Shown: positions 32,925 to 44,482, counted from the stretch's first letter. The stretch is 64,000 nt of DNA from Acanthacorydalis orientalis (GCA_034766995.1 CM068315.1:44890662-44954661); one strand, 5' to 3'. Notes: a model not told the origin generated them from the letters alone. Numbers and translations are program-made.

Positions 32925-32928
<4 letters not shown>
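32221..32928 (-). mobile_element. Family-3 deleted mariner inside a (TA)n tract
   Basis: The inverted termini (GGATCGTTTGACAAGTATGG at left; complement of GGGTCGTTTGACAAGTTTGG at right) bound 708 bp. Both outer flanks are TA repeats. The leader (GCATCACCATTCATTTGATA on the minus strand) matches the copy at 14419. The N-terminal transposase region and a central piece are deleted. Confidence 0.92.
32279..32790 (-). pseudogene. Mariner transposase remnant (family 3) with lost catalytic Asp
   Basis: The minus-strand text reads KRAGLFATVDEIWIHQYT, WKQRTTTGERVSKKAKSFLS, AGNVMATVFYNSQGIILLDY, LTKGKMIT-stop, then FHQDNVPSQKSNFGMEKLYE, FGFELISRPSYSPNLVPCNF, FLFPNLK and finally ALNGDYVQK. The first two catalytic aspartates (TVDE, HQDN) remain; the third, normally in SPDLAPSDFFLF, is asparagine (CNFFLF). 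The open part 32525-32707 is only 60 codons. Confidence 0.9.
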
Positions 32929-32969
<41 letters not shown>

Positions 32970-32976
32970 GTATGTA
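32929..32976. repeat. (TA)n-(TATG)n tract, right part
   Basis: About 14 TA units and then four TATG units. It is the other half of the tract split by the mariner. Confidence 0.95.
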
Positions 32977-34687
32977 TAAGCGTGTGTATTAACTTTGTAA
33001 GAGTAATATTTTCAAACATTGTTTCAATCGTGTTAACTAATTCGTATTCGACAAAGAATTATCTCGATTCATTCCCTTCTGAACGATCTCCATTCATCCA
33101 CTTCTCTAGAGATCTATTTAAATGCACACATAATTTTTTTACAGCACTGCTGGTGATTTTCACCATCAACTACTACATCGCTCTAATGTTCGTTGCTAAA
33201 TTAGCGATGATCTTTTTTGAACTTTCTCCTCGATCGATCAGTTCTTTGTCCACTGCATCTAAATTATCTTGTTTTTGTATAATGTTCTTTTTTTAACATT
33301 CCTGGTATTCTATTATCCGTATAATTATCTGTATTTTCATTGCAACTGTTTGTGTGGAATAGTAAGAAAATAAATTTAAATTGTCATTTACTTCAAAATT
33401 AGATTAGAAATATATTTGTGTTCAGTTAGTTCTATTCTTTTATCATTTTTTTACTCAATAGAATATAAAAAACCAAAAATGTTTATTCAGCTATTTGAAC
33501 ATTTTTCTAATTGTTTTATGTAGATTGAAAGTATATATTGAAATAGTTTAATGTTACTGTTATTAATAAATGTACACATAACATTGGTTCGATTCAATAG
33601 AATATAGTGAACATAGCATGGAGAGCGTACGACCTATCAAAAACAGAGACCGTAATTATTTCAAAAGTGACTTATGAGAGTTATCACCATTGCTCTTTGC
33701 TTTGTTAAGATAGGAGTATTGCTTCATTCGACGACTGATGAGAGTATTTATAAACGAATTGAAATTCAAATGTAATTGTACTTTGTGAGCGATACTTTGA
33801 TATTGGAATCCTTGTCTTTTTCAATGGTTATAAGTACGAATCGATCTAAAATTTGAATGAGACATACATTAATTCATTCATTGTAATATATGTAAAATAA
33901 GGTTATGTTAAAGACATGTTTGTATAATTTTAAATATGTAAAAATGTATAAACATGAACTCGTTTTTATGCATTCAGAAGGTATTTATTTCATAATAGAC
34001 TGTATTAAGGTATTTTTAAATTTTATAATCTTATTAAAAAAAAATAGATACTTCAACGATATTTTTCATCTAAGTACTATTTAACTTATGATTGTTCAGT
34101 TTGTATCCTTGAGTTTTTATGCTTCTTTATATCAAGAAGAAAGTCTTTGAGCGATAAAGCATGGATAAAAAAATATTACTCTACAGCAAAAAAAATAGTT
34201 ATTATGAAGATTTTGAACCATGCTTGAAAATCTCTCGATATGAGTTTAAAAATAAAAATTCTACTAAATACTTCACAAATATGCGAGTTAATACTGAAAT
34301 AGTTTCTATTGCAAAATGATTTGTTATTTTCGTACGAAAATATAAATGAATTTAGAAAATCGAATATAAACCATGTGAAAATGTTTAGTGTAATCTTTGT
34401 TTTATTTATATTAATTAAGCTTCATTTGCCCAGAACTAATTAAATTCTGTATTAACCCGAAAATAAGACAATTTTTTTGCTTCAGATTTTTATTAAAGAA
34501 CAATGATCTTATTCGGATCTTGAGAAGTTCATGCTAGTATGCCACTGTAGGCGTTTTAAGCAACAGATTGTCGAGGTTTTTAAATATATATTTGTATATT
34601 TTTATAGATTTAAGGTAATTCAACTTAGACTTCTATACAAAATTATTAAAAAAACATAAAAATTAAAAAAAAACTCGCTATCGCTTA
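32977..34687. other. AT-rich unique DNA
   Basis: No gene or repeat recognised. The frame 32877-33296 includes the TA/TATG tract and lacks any recognisable domain. Confidence 0.45.
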
Positions 34688-34808
34688 TTTAATATTGTAG
34701 TTCAATTTTATTTTAGTATTGAATTGAACTGAAATACTAAATAAAAAATAATATGACTTTCCTTAACTTTTAATACTTTTATGCGGAGGCCTAAATTGAA
34801 TCACTCTA
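34688..34808. repeat. R4 repeat copy c
   Basis: The palindromic head (GTAGTTCAATT against AATTGAACTGAAATACTAAA) and tail (GCGGAGGCCTAAATTGAATC) match copies a and b. Here no long (TA)n follows. Confidence 0.75.
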
Positions 34809-35433
34809 TATTACTTTCTATTAAAACAAATCAACATTTTTTTATCGTTTTCTATAGAAAAAAATGCGTGTTGTCTTATAACCGGGTTTGTAAAAAATGT
34901 TTTTTCTTGATATCTTTGGATAAAACAGAGATTCATCTTATAATCGGGATCGTTTTATATTCGAGATAATACAGTCGTTCTTCTCTATCTGGAATTACAT
35001 ATTCCCTAAATCTCTGGAAAGAATAAAAAAGCAGATATTTGTGAGTGTTCTTTAATACTATATTTCGAAATATTTACAACGATTTCCTCAACACCTTATG
35101 ATTAGGCCTTATAAGTATACTGATCTGTGAAGAAAACATTCTTGAAAACATTTTAATTTTATTGATTATTGAGAAAAATGCCATTTTAAACTTAAAAATT
35201 TCCAAATCCTAAATAATATAAGGGATTTCGATAATACAAGGGAACGTCAATGAGTAAAGTGATTTTACTAAGGAAAAAACTTGTATTATATCCAGGATTT
35301 TTGTTAAAGAAATTTGTCTACATAATTAGGAGGATTACGTAGAAAAATCACAATTTTAAAATCTTTAGTAAAGATCCTAAAAACATATCAGAAGCTAATT
35401 AATCGTTAGATTATGTATATAAAAGTTATAAGA
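34809..35433. other. AT-rich unique DNA
   Basis: Nothing recognised. Confidence 0.45.
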
Positions 35434-35741
35434 AACTTCTATGTACTTAGTTAAGCGCTTAATGAACTTCTGACCTCTTGTGTGGCCATTTTATACCGTA
35501 TTATTGATAGAAAGAAACTTTTGTCTTCCTAACCATTTATTTTAATAGCAAAAAAATCCAGAAATCGCTTAGTGCTAAATCAAGACTTAAGGTCGAAGTT
35601 CCAGGAGCTCAAAACTTATATTTTGAATACACTGATGTGTTTTAGTATCTGTGTGAGGAATATGGTGTAAGAGTCACTGCAAGTTTCTTGTGAGACACAC
35701 TTCAGAAGCACATTAAGCGTAAGTCTAAGTACATAGAAGTT
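35434..35741. mobile_element. Unclassified 308-bp element with 31-bp inverted termini
   Basis: Left AACTTCTATGTACTTAGTTA... (35434-35464) is matched by the complement of the right end AACTTCTATGTACTTAGACT... (35711-35741); both inner edges read CGCTTAATG. No target duplication is obvious and no protein is encoded. Confidence 0.6.
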
Positions 35742-36599
35742 AGGAAACAATATACAAGAAAATAGCCTTAATAAAAATCTTGCATACCGAATAACAGTCC
35801 TTTACTTCTTAATTGTTAACAAAAGTTTCACTTTTTGATTTCATCTCGTGGATAAATGCATACATTAATAATTGTTGCATTACTTATTGAATATATTGTA
35901 TTTTGTAATCTCATAATAAACTTTTCAAATATATGTATGTATGTATTGATGCATGCATGTATTGATGTATATACGAGATGTATAGATGTATATTCATAAT
36001 CAATATTCTTCAGTTAGTTGTATAGAGTGCGCTAGAGGAACGAGAAAATTTCAAAATCCGTTTTCAAGCCCGTGAATAACTAAGAATGTACTACTTAATT
36101 TTGCTCTCTCACTCCAACAGCAAGTGAATAAGTCTACTTTTAAAATTTTCCGCTCGACTGGTGCTCTCTATGTAAGGTAATATTATTAAAAATTTATCTT
36201 TACTCTTTTTCTGTTACATTTGTCAAGTCCAAATGGTTAGTTTCATTCTATTCATTGGTCTGATCCTCATGTTTTAACATGTTATGTGGTTATATATGTT
36301 AAACTTTCGTGTTTACTTTAACGTGTTTCCGCCAAAAAATCTTCGAATATTAATTTATCAACTCACAGTATTTTAAATGTGTTGTTTTCTTTAATAGTTT
36401 TATCTCATTTTATTTTATTTATAATTTTTGTTTAATCGGAATTAGGTATTTCATTAATACAGATCCCTCTGACAGAATAAACATTTTAAATGATTTGATA
36501 GATTTTGGTACTCAGACATTTTGTTTTCGAATTAAAAGTTGATCCGAACTCGAGTGTACAAGCGGAGTGTATTTTTATTTCGTATAAGCGTTAGTAACC
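35742..36599. other. Unique DNA
   Basis: Contains a TATG-rich low-complexity stretch (about 35931-35990). No gene seen. Confidence 0.4.
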
Positions 36600-36602
36600 T
36601 TA

Positions 36603-37232
36603 TAGTCCATAGTACGCAACCCCTTACTTTTATTGTTTACCACATATTTAATACTTCGTGAGTGGCTTCATTTTGACGAGTCTACCACACTTTTCCTCTG
36701 CGAAAATTCTCGGTAACGCTGCGTTTTCAAATGCGTGATTCCGAAACATGTCAGTTTTATAATGTTACATAATGCAATGAACACATACTTTTTTTGCAGT
36801 AAAATTGAAAGATAATTTGAAAGAAAAATACGAAACAAAATTTGACCTACACAAACAATCCGGCGACCGATAAGTCTACCGCCTGCTACATGTCGAAATA
36901 ACGAGGTTGTGTTTTGTGATTACCATAGGTTTAATTTTTGGAAGATTGTTTAATAAATAAATGTCATTTTTACGATAACCGGTATGGTGATTACCGCGTG
37001 TCGGCCAAAAATCACACGTGATAGATGAGTATATTTTATCACCGAATATTGACGTGTCCAACAAAAATATTGCGCCGTATTGCCAGTCCGACACAAAAAA
37101 CGCGTTTGAAAATGCAATGTTACCGAGAATTTTCGTAGAGGAAAACTCGTGGTAGACTCGTCAAAATGAAGACACTCACAGTTTCAAATATGTGGTAAAC
37201 AATAAAAATAAGGGATGACGTACTGTGGACTA
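36603..37232. mobile_element. 630-bp element with about 135-bp inverted termini
   Basis: The left arm (36603-36738) and right arm (37100-37232) are inverted copies. They begin TAGTCCATAGTACG and TAGTCCACAGTACG and share TTATTGTTTACCACATATTT, TTCATTTTGACGAGTCTACC and AAAATTCTCGGTAAC. TTA lies on both sides (36600-36602, 37233-37235); the duplication could also be read as TA. The interior has a 72-codon minus frame (36876-37094) without a recognisable domain. Superfamily undetermined (a 3-bp duplication would suit Harbinger-type elements). Confidence 0.8.
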
Positions 37233-37235
37233 TTA

Positions 37236-38120
37236 GTTGTCCATACACCTTAAATCCCAAATAATCAACTTAATATGTCTATTGATCTATTTTTACAAAA
37301 CTTATTATATTCAGTACATTGTAATTTTTTGATCAAACTTTCACTTATTTTTCAAATTGTATAAAAAATATTCAATTTACCTTTTTGTTTTTTAAAAAAT
37401 GTAACACATTTAATAATTTTATATACTTATTTTTAAAAAATAAACCAGTTCTGAAGTACATTAATAATAATTTAACTGAAAATGAAAATTCGTTTCACTT
37501 TATGAAAAAATCATACATTAAAGAGAAGTATTTTCCGGGAATTCCTGATACATTTTTAATTAAAAACTTTTTCTTTCTCGAATATAATTTTGATCTTAAT
37601 TTGATGTTAAATTTTCATAACATTTTTTGTTTGTGTCCGTCATTAAAATTTAATACACTTACTATTTCATTTTTTATGTGTTTATTTTTATATGCACCGA
37701 ATAAAATAATTATCTTCTTACTTTACACACGTTTTTTATTCGAAAATTAAGCAGTAAACAAATGATATTATGTAAATTATTTATAACAAGCGCGCTATTT
37801 CGAGATTATAAAAAAAAACATTTCAAACTTAACTTACAACTATGTACACACGTATACAGTGTGTTTGTGTGTATATGTTTTATTTATTTATTTGCAAGAT
37901 ATATTTGATTAATGTCGCGTGATGTTCTCGGCAAATATCAACGAAAATAACCATTCACATATACTTCTTCATAACGTGCGTGATGTAGTTTGTCGTTTTT
38001 AGTTCAAGATATGGTTATTATATACCATTTATATGAGCTCGAAACAAAAAAGAAAACACAAACAAGCTAATGTGTAATTGAATAAATATTTTATATAAAC
38101 TTATATTTATTTCATTTGTT

Positions 38121-38124
<4 letters not shown>
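37236..38124. other. AT-rich unique DNA
   Basis: The 121-codon frame at 37385-37750 is Phe/Leu/Asn/Lys-rich as expected of AT-rich noncoding DNA. No domain seen. Confidence 0.45.

Positions 38125-38170
<46 letters not shown>
38125..38170. repeat. (TA)n microsatellite abutting a mariner end
   Basis: 23 units; the family-1 inverted repeat begins at the next base. Confidence 0.98.
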
Positions 38171-38174
<4 letters not shown>

Positions 38175-38362
38175 GTTGGTAGGACAATAATTGCGGTTTT
38201 TGTTTTCTGAATTCTAACCTCATTTTTTTCACTGAAAGAGTCATTTCATCGTGTTTATAGTAATATCATTTTAAAGTTCCGATCTGTATTTTAGTAAAAT
38301 CGACTTTGGATGTATTATTAATTTTGATTTAAATTGGGCTATTAAATTAAAGATAGGAAAGT
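38171..38362 (+). mobile_element. Family-1 mariner, copy G (5' fragment)
   Basis: TTAGGTTGGTAGGACAATAA and the family leader (GTTTTCTGAATTCTAACCTC ... AATTGGGCTATTAAATTAAA) are present. The copy ends at the start codon region, where ATGGAAAAG has become ATAGGAAAG. The 3' part is lost. Confidence 0.88.
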
Positions 38363-38661
38363 ATTTTTTAATCATTATTAAAAGAAAAAAATATATTAAT
38401 TTTTTTGTTTTATTCTCCAAAAATTAATAAAGTAATTAAAATATTCTTTTCAAACGAGAAACGAATATAAAACGAATCTTTTCCACCTTATTGATTTCTT
38501 TCTGTACGTTTTATTTGTTTTTTTTTGTCGAATAAATATATAAATTGAGTATTTCAATACTAATCAATAAAATATTACAATTTTTATACTCCGTTTCGCT
38601 TCAGGTTGTTAAAAAAGTAGTTTCCGTGTTGTTAGTCGCTTTGAAGTTTCGTTCAATTTAC

Positions 38662-38665
<4 letters not shown>
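38363..38665. other. AT-rich unique DNA
   Basis: Nothing recognised. Confidence 0.4.
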
Positions 38666-38704
<39 letters not shown>

Positions 38705-38740
38705 TGTATATATATATATATATGTGTGTGTGTATGTGTA
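38666..38740. repeat. (TA)n-(TG)n compound microsatellite
   Basis: TA blocks with TATG interruptions pass into TG units. Confidence 0.95.
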
Positions 38741-40191
38741 TCAAAAATATTAAGTGTAATAAACGCAAACAACACGGAAATAATGAATCATCTTGATGCC
38801 GCAAGATTTTGTAGCCGAAAATAAATTCTTTGCAACAGTTTAATGCGAGAGAGTGAAATATAGCAATTATAATTATATTTCTATATTTACATTCAAATTA
38901 TCACACATCAAAGAGTTTATTTATGTTCTCGGATTTCGTTACATTGTAACTTGTATGTTTATTATAGTGGAAAATGATGTTAATTTATACAGATTTTTTG
39001 TTAAAATACTTGTACTCAACTGATAACATTTGTAAATCGTTTTAAATATTCTTTTCTAATTGTCTTTCTATAAACAGACGTGTGTATTTAAAAATGTTAT
39101 AATGAAAAAATACAAATAAAAAAATAAATTTTAATTATAATTATTTTTAAATATAATATGGTCGTTCACAATTTCATTAACATGTGATGATAATCTTTTA
39201 TATTCTTAAAATAAAGTGAGTATTAGGAACAGAGCGTGTTTAAACATTAAAATGTTATTTAAAGTTATTAATTATTATTAACATAAACATATTATTTACT
39301 TAATTAATAAATTTATGATTAAGTCAGATGTTTTGAACGTAATTGCTATATTTATATCATCTGAAGTATAAGATTATTATAAAATAAATACGTTTGTACC
39401 ATGCTGTGATATTTAATTAAGTTAATAATTGTCAACATATACATTTAATTAAGCAGCTTTGATTTTAACAGTCTAAATAAATAGATGTTGCTTATAAAAA
39501 ATATTAGATTGAAGTATAAACTTCTTATATATTTTTTTAATTTCTTAATGAGGATTTGGAATATAGCAGTTTATCAATATTTTTGTGTCTTGAAATTATT
39601 AACAAGTATTCAAATCTGCAATTTAATTGAATTTCGATTCTCATTAAATGAATATTAGTTTATGTTTGTTCAAAAATTTGTATTTTTCTATAGATTTTAA
39701 CTGAAACCAAATTGGAATTCATGTTAGAGATCTATAAGAAAATTAATAAGTATTCATTCACTTCACAAAGATTAAAAATATTTTCTTATTAGAAATGTGT
39801 GTGTGTTTAAATCGGCAGATAAATAATTAAGATGACACACAAATATAAATATTTTTATATCACACGTTTTATTTTATAATAAAATATTAACTGTACAAAT
39901 AAACATAAAGATGAACATAAACGTCCGAAGAAAAATGTATAATAATCTTTCCATTCGCGTTTCTGTGCCATTGGAATGCATTTACCTCTACGTGCAATTT
40001 CTTTAGAAGATACAAAGTTACTACATTTGTTACTGTGTAACATTCCGACAAACCATTCGTTTATTTAGTAGACACAAAGAGTTACAAAAATGAACAGCAG
40101 TAAAAGAGAATGTTCAGTTTTGACAACACAGAACATGACGAATGATCAATTCTGTGGATTTTTTTCATATTTTATTATACATGTAAACATC
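38741..40191. other. AT-rich unique DNA
   Basis: No gene or repeat recognised. Confidence 0.5.
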
Positions 40192-40198
40192 TATATAT

Positions 40199-40240
<42 letters not shown>
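40192..40240. repeat. (TA)n microsatellite
   Basis: About 24 units with two A/T slips at the left. Confidence 0.97.
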
Positions 40241-40243
<3 letters not shown>

Positions 40244-40358
40244 CAAGGTATTTATGTGAGACTCATTATATTTTTGAAGATTGATTATTCTTTTTGTATA
40301 TCTTTTATAATTTTATATGTTTTGTATATTTATTGAAATGTTTGAAAAATGAATATCA

Positions 40359-40842
40359 TTAGGTGTAAAAATTAATTCATTACCTTTAAATTCAGTCAAT
40401 CATAACAGTTTTAAATTAAAATATTTTCTCGTCGTTTTATGATTTTAAATTTCCAAACTTAACATTTAAAAACAGTTTATAATTTGGTTAAGAAGTTGGT
40501 ACAACCCCACAAAATAGCAGTAAACACGATGGCGTCTGGAAAGCAGCATATTGGGTATTGCATATTTTTCGCATTCCAGTTGGAAAAAAATTTGTTCAGC
40601 GTTGGGGGAAGATGTGACATATGATGCAAGCAAAAAAAAATGCTAAAACTGTGGAATAGGTCCGAAAATGCATGACGAATTCATCGACTCAAAACTACCA
40701 TATTTTTTTCGACAAGGAATTTGTCAGATGGAGCAAAGTTATACAAAATAGGGAATGATATTTTGAGGATTGAAATATATTCGATTTTTCTGTTAACATA
40801 TATTTTATATAAAAAAAGCACCGAATTATTTTGAACACCTTA
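40359..40842 (+). mobile_element. Family-2 deleted mariner, copy b
   Basis: The left end TTAGGTGTAAAAATTAATTC and the right end (complement TAAGGTGTTCAAAATAATTC) bound 484 bp. The leader, a short transposase start and a short transposase end are fused. The same fusion occurs in the copies at 52989 and 54016. Confidence 0.85.
40529..40800 (+). pseudogene. Mariner transposase, N- and C-termini fused (family 2)
   Basis: The ATG at 40529 reads MASGKQHIGYCIFFAFQLEK, related to the MASEKxHIRHCMLFxFQ start of a mellifera/irritans-type mariner. It soon shifts frame and meets a stop. At the far end FFRQGICQMEQSYTK-like sequence corresponds to the normal xLPxRWxKVIxxxGxYFED terminus. The catalytic domain is missing. 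Confidence 0.75.
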
Positions 40843-41222
40843 TATTTATATTTGTAGTATTTTTACATTGTTCGTTTTTTACTTATTGTGTGATTTATTT
40901 CTTCATGGTTTCTATTTTTATATGTGTAATCGATTCATTTTTAAATACTTCCGAAGCGAAGTAAAATTTCCAACCCTTTTAAGGACTAGTTTTAGTAGAA
41001 AGAAATGAATCAACCTTTATTTTTTTTTGTAATACGGTGTTCAATCTCAATTACGTTTAAATGATGATGTATATTTAATGTGATCTTTTTTGTTATTTTC
41101 TTTTATCACTTTTTGTGGTTCTATTTCGGCCAGATGATTTTGGAATATTTAATCCGCACTTTGTATTTCACACCCAGTTCAAAAATATACTTTACTTAAT
41201 CATTTATTTTAAAATATAAATA

Positions 41223-42006
41223 TAAGAATGGTCGGAAAATAATTGCGTATTTTGTTTTCTGAATTCTAACCTTACTTTTTTTCAATGAAAATGTTATTTC
41301 ATCGTCTTCATGTTAATATCATTTTAAAGTGTATTTTTCTGCCTGTATTTTGATAAAATCGACTTTGGTTTTATTATTAACTTTGTTTCAAATTGGGCTA
41401 TTGAATTAAAGATGGAAAAGAAGGAAATAAGAGCATTTTTTGAGTCAAAAACGGACGGTAAAACAGCAGAAACTTCTTGTAAACTAAACGATGCTTTTGG
41501 TGTGGATACTGTTAACCCTTTCACTGCTATAGGCGCCTTTAAACGCATATCTTATATCGCCTGATTAGTATTGTGGGCATATTTAGGCACTCAATTGATA
41601 TTGTCAAGATAGTGTTGTTGACGCATAAAGGCGTTCTACGTAAAGCGTCTGTCACAGCTGGATATCCACCGTCTGTCACGCGCACTCTGGATTTGATTTT
41701 GCCTCAGCGAAAGGGTTAAGGAACGTTTGGTGCAATGGTGATTTCAAAATTTTCATACTGGGGACGAGAGGCTTGAAAATGAAGAAGATTGATTGTGTAT
41801 TTCGCAGGTATTCTTCTTCACTTCATAACGACCAACTGACTGCGTTATTTGAATCAGAACCACACACAACAATCCGAGAGCTTGCACAAAAGTTACGCGT
41901 TAGTCATCCAACAGTTCTGGACCACCTAAGATAGCTAGAAAAATCAAAAAAGAGAAAAATATAAATATGACAATCATAAATCTCAATTATTCTTCTACTA
42001 ACCTAA
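41223..42006 (+). mobile_element. Family-1 deleted mariner, copy H, carrying a nested TTAA element
   Basis: TA flanks (41221-41222, 42007-42008) bound TAAGAATGGTCGGAAAATAA on the left and TTCTTCTACTAACCTAA on the right. The protein remnant starts MEKKEIRAFFESKTDGKTAE (ATG at 41412), is split by a 200-bp insertion at 41516-41715, and continues GDERLENEE and LAQKLRVSHPTVLDHLR. A 14-bp insertion lies at about 41788. Confidence 0.92.
41516..41715. mobile_element. piggyBac-like MITE nested in mariner copy H
   Basis: TTAA on both sides (41512-41515, 41716-41719) with termini CCCTTTCACTG and the complement of CCCTTTCGCTG. It is 200 bp, GC-richer than its host, with no coding sequence. The interrupted mariner frame (GTTAA / GGAACG) closes perfectly when it is removed together with one TTAA. 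Confidence 0.92.
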
Positions 42007-42056
42007 TATTTCAATTTCAGAGTTTAGATATTTTTTTAAAAAAAATTTTTAGATCC

Positions 42057-42240
42057 CCAAGTACAGACCTTTTTAATCTTGTCGCTTTGAGGATGATACA
42101 ATTCCCATAAAATGTCTATAGAGAAATATATACAAATGTTGAATTATCATTTTAGCAATTGTCATTACAAAATTTTATCGTGGTTTGTAGAGTGAAATTT
42201 TTTTTTAACTTTAAGCACAGTAGAAAATTACTTCATTGGC
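42057..42240 (-). repeat. R1 repeat copy (-)
   Basis: GTACAGACC, CTTTGAGGATGATACAATTC, then TGTTGAATTATCATTTTAGC and TGGTTTGTAGAGTGAAATTT follow the R1 order in reverse. Confidence 0.65.
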
Positions 42241-43377
42241 ATGTGATACTAATATAAAGATTCGTCTTAAAAAAGTACTCTTTTTTGAATATAATTTATA
42301 TTTGCATACTACCAACATAGAAATTCCTTTTTTAAAAATTTTTAATTTACTCTGAAGAATTATTTTTTTGCTTAATGTTTGGATACGGTATGATTTTTTA
42401 ACGATGATGATATTTAGAGTTAATCCTTAGATTGAAAGTTTTAATATATATAGTTTAAGTAATATTTCAATTAAAATAAATACTTTTCAAGAATATTTAT
42501 TATGTATCGAATAAAAGGATTGAAAAATTAGTTTTGAGATTTATTTTCATTCGTCGATATTTTCTTTTTTTCTGTGTTATATTTATAGAAAAGAAATAAT
42601 TACGAAAAAACAACATAAATAATTTTGATCGACTGTTCTTGATCCGATATGATTATAACCGTTCGCATTGAAAATTCGTAATTGCATGTCGAACAACCCT
42701 GTTCCACATCGTATGAAATGTGTGTGCGGATGTTATAAATTTTCATAAAATTATATACGTAATTAAAATATCACCAATTGAGCAGCGTTTGCCTGAATAT
42801 TAAACATTATGAACGTGCTGTTATTAGGTAACTATCCTTATGACGGTTTCATGTAGCACCCGTTTTAGTATCAACCCTTGTGTAAATATAATGTCAACAG
42901 AAATTATCGCCATTAAGACAAATACGATTGTTTCAAAACAAGATATATAAAATGAACGTTAATCGTACAACCTTATTATATTTCTCTATATGACATATTA
43001 CGTAGAACGGATAAACCATTTTGTATAACAAAGAAAACATTTGTGCGAATATAACTCAGATCGTTTATCTTATAGGAAGGTAGTAATGGATTTTCATGCT
43101 GGAAGGGATGATTCGCATCCGCAGATAATATAAATTTGCTTGTAGGCTGTTAGGCATAATACGTACTCTATATCTCTGCATATAGATATTTGCCTAAGGT
43201 TTTCATTTTAATTCTGAGTTACGAATCTTGGTATCGTCGAAATTAACAGCGCTTAAACATTCAATATTTGAGTTTCTGCTTCTCGTAACATTAGAAATAT
43301 ATGCTTCTTGTATATACAACTGATGTATTTATATTATTATTCACTAATATTCAGCGACACACACACATATATAACCT

Positions 43378-43378
<1 letters not shown>
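42241..43378. other. Unique DNA
   Basis: No gene recognised. The 42640-43200 part is slightly less AT-rich. Confidence 0.4.

Positions 43379-43418
<40 letters not shown>
43379..43418. repeat. (TA)n microsatellite
   Basis: About 20 units with one TATG interruption. Confidence 0.97.
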
Positions 43419-43546
43419 TTACATATGTAAGTAATTACATTGACATAACATCGTGTAAGTACATATATACATTTATATAAGAAATATTGGTTTAAGAGCA
43501 AAGGTAAAAAAATATTTATAAATAATCACAAAATTTGTTTAAATTA

Positions 43547-43642
43547 TTAGGTGTTAAAATTAATTTTTATAGAAAATGAATGTTGATGGAAAAATTGTAT
43601 ACATTTCAATCTTCAAAATATCCCTCATTATTTTGTATAAGC
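43547..43642 (-). mobile_element. Family-2 mariner fragment (3' end)
   Basis: TTAGGTGTTAAAATTAATTT preceded by TA, then ATAGAAAATGAATGTTGATG and CCCTCATTATTTTGTATAA, matching the 3' end of the family-2 copies. It is fused to an R1 unit at about 43643. Confidence 0.8.
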
Positions 43643-43735
43643 TTGGTTTTTGGCACTGCGGCTACATTAATTTTCAAAAATGAGTTTTTCACTCGCCCTA
43701 TAAACCAGAAAACGATTTCTAACAAAACAATTCAG
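43643..43735 (+). repeat. R1 repeat, left part (+)
   Basis: TTTTTGGCACTGCGGCTACA, ATTAATTTTCAAAAATGAG and TTTTTCACTCGCCCTATAAA correspond to the first part of the R1 unit. A short direct repeat (GTAGGATGAATGTTAAAGAA at 43735 and 43769) follows. Confidence 0.7.
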
Positions 43736-43889
43736 TAGGATGAATGTTAAAGAATGAATGTATGAATGTAGGATGAATGTTAAAGAAATTAATTTTTAAA
43801 AGTGAATTTATCAACAATACCAAAAACTAGATTTTAATTGTAAAAAAATATATAAATAAATAAAATTTATGGTTTATAGGGTAAAAGAA

Positions 43890-44010
43890 TCTATGGTTTA
43901 TACGGCGATACATATAAGCAAAAACCAATTGATCAATAATCAATTTTTGATACGACTTTTTTGTAATTTATAGAAGAGTGAAAAACTCATTTGTGAAAAT
44001 AATGGTTATT
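43890..44010 (-). repeat. R1 repeat copy (-)
   Basis: GGCGATACATATAAGCAAAA, GATCAATAATCAATTTTTGA, then GTAATTTATAGAAGAGTGAA and AACTCATTTGTGAAAATAAT, the R1 order in reverse. Confidence 0.75.
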
Positions 44011-44441
44011 ATCTGTACAAATGTTTATATAATAATATTTATTTGACTAAAGTATTGTTTTACTAATTCTTTTCTTTCTTTTACAGGTAATAATTTCTTG
44101 ATTTCTTCTTTTCCATGCCAAATAATGTAAGTTATATTTTTAAAATATTAATTCGTTTTTAATAATTTCTATCATTGGATTACTTGTTCATATAATATGT
44201 GATTGAAACGATTGAAATTCAAGACCAGGTTTAAATTTAAATTTGTAATAATATATAGTTTCTTATTTATAATGCAGTTGAAAACAAGTTTACCAAACTT
44301 TTATTTCATCAGATCGGTAAAAAAATATTTTTTAGAGAGATTTGTATAATTAAAGATCTATTAAAATTTTAATTTTCTAGTCATTTATATTTAAGAAAAT
44401 CAATAAATAATATTATTAATATTTGAATTTTATTTAAAATT

Positions 44442-44443
<2 letters not shown>
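44011..44443. other. AT-rich unique DNA
   Basis: Nothing recognised. Confidence 0.4.

Positions 44444-44482
<39 letters not shown>
44444..44482. repeat. (TA)n microsatellite
   Basis: About 17 units with a TATG interruption. Confidence 0.95.

Noticed and set aside
37385..37750. 121-codon plus-strand frame, among the longest in the window
   Set aside because: Composition is what AT-rich noncoding DNA gives (Phe, Leu, Asn, Lys, Ile). No domain, no supporting context.
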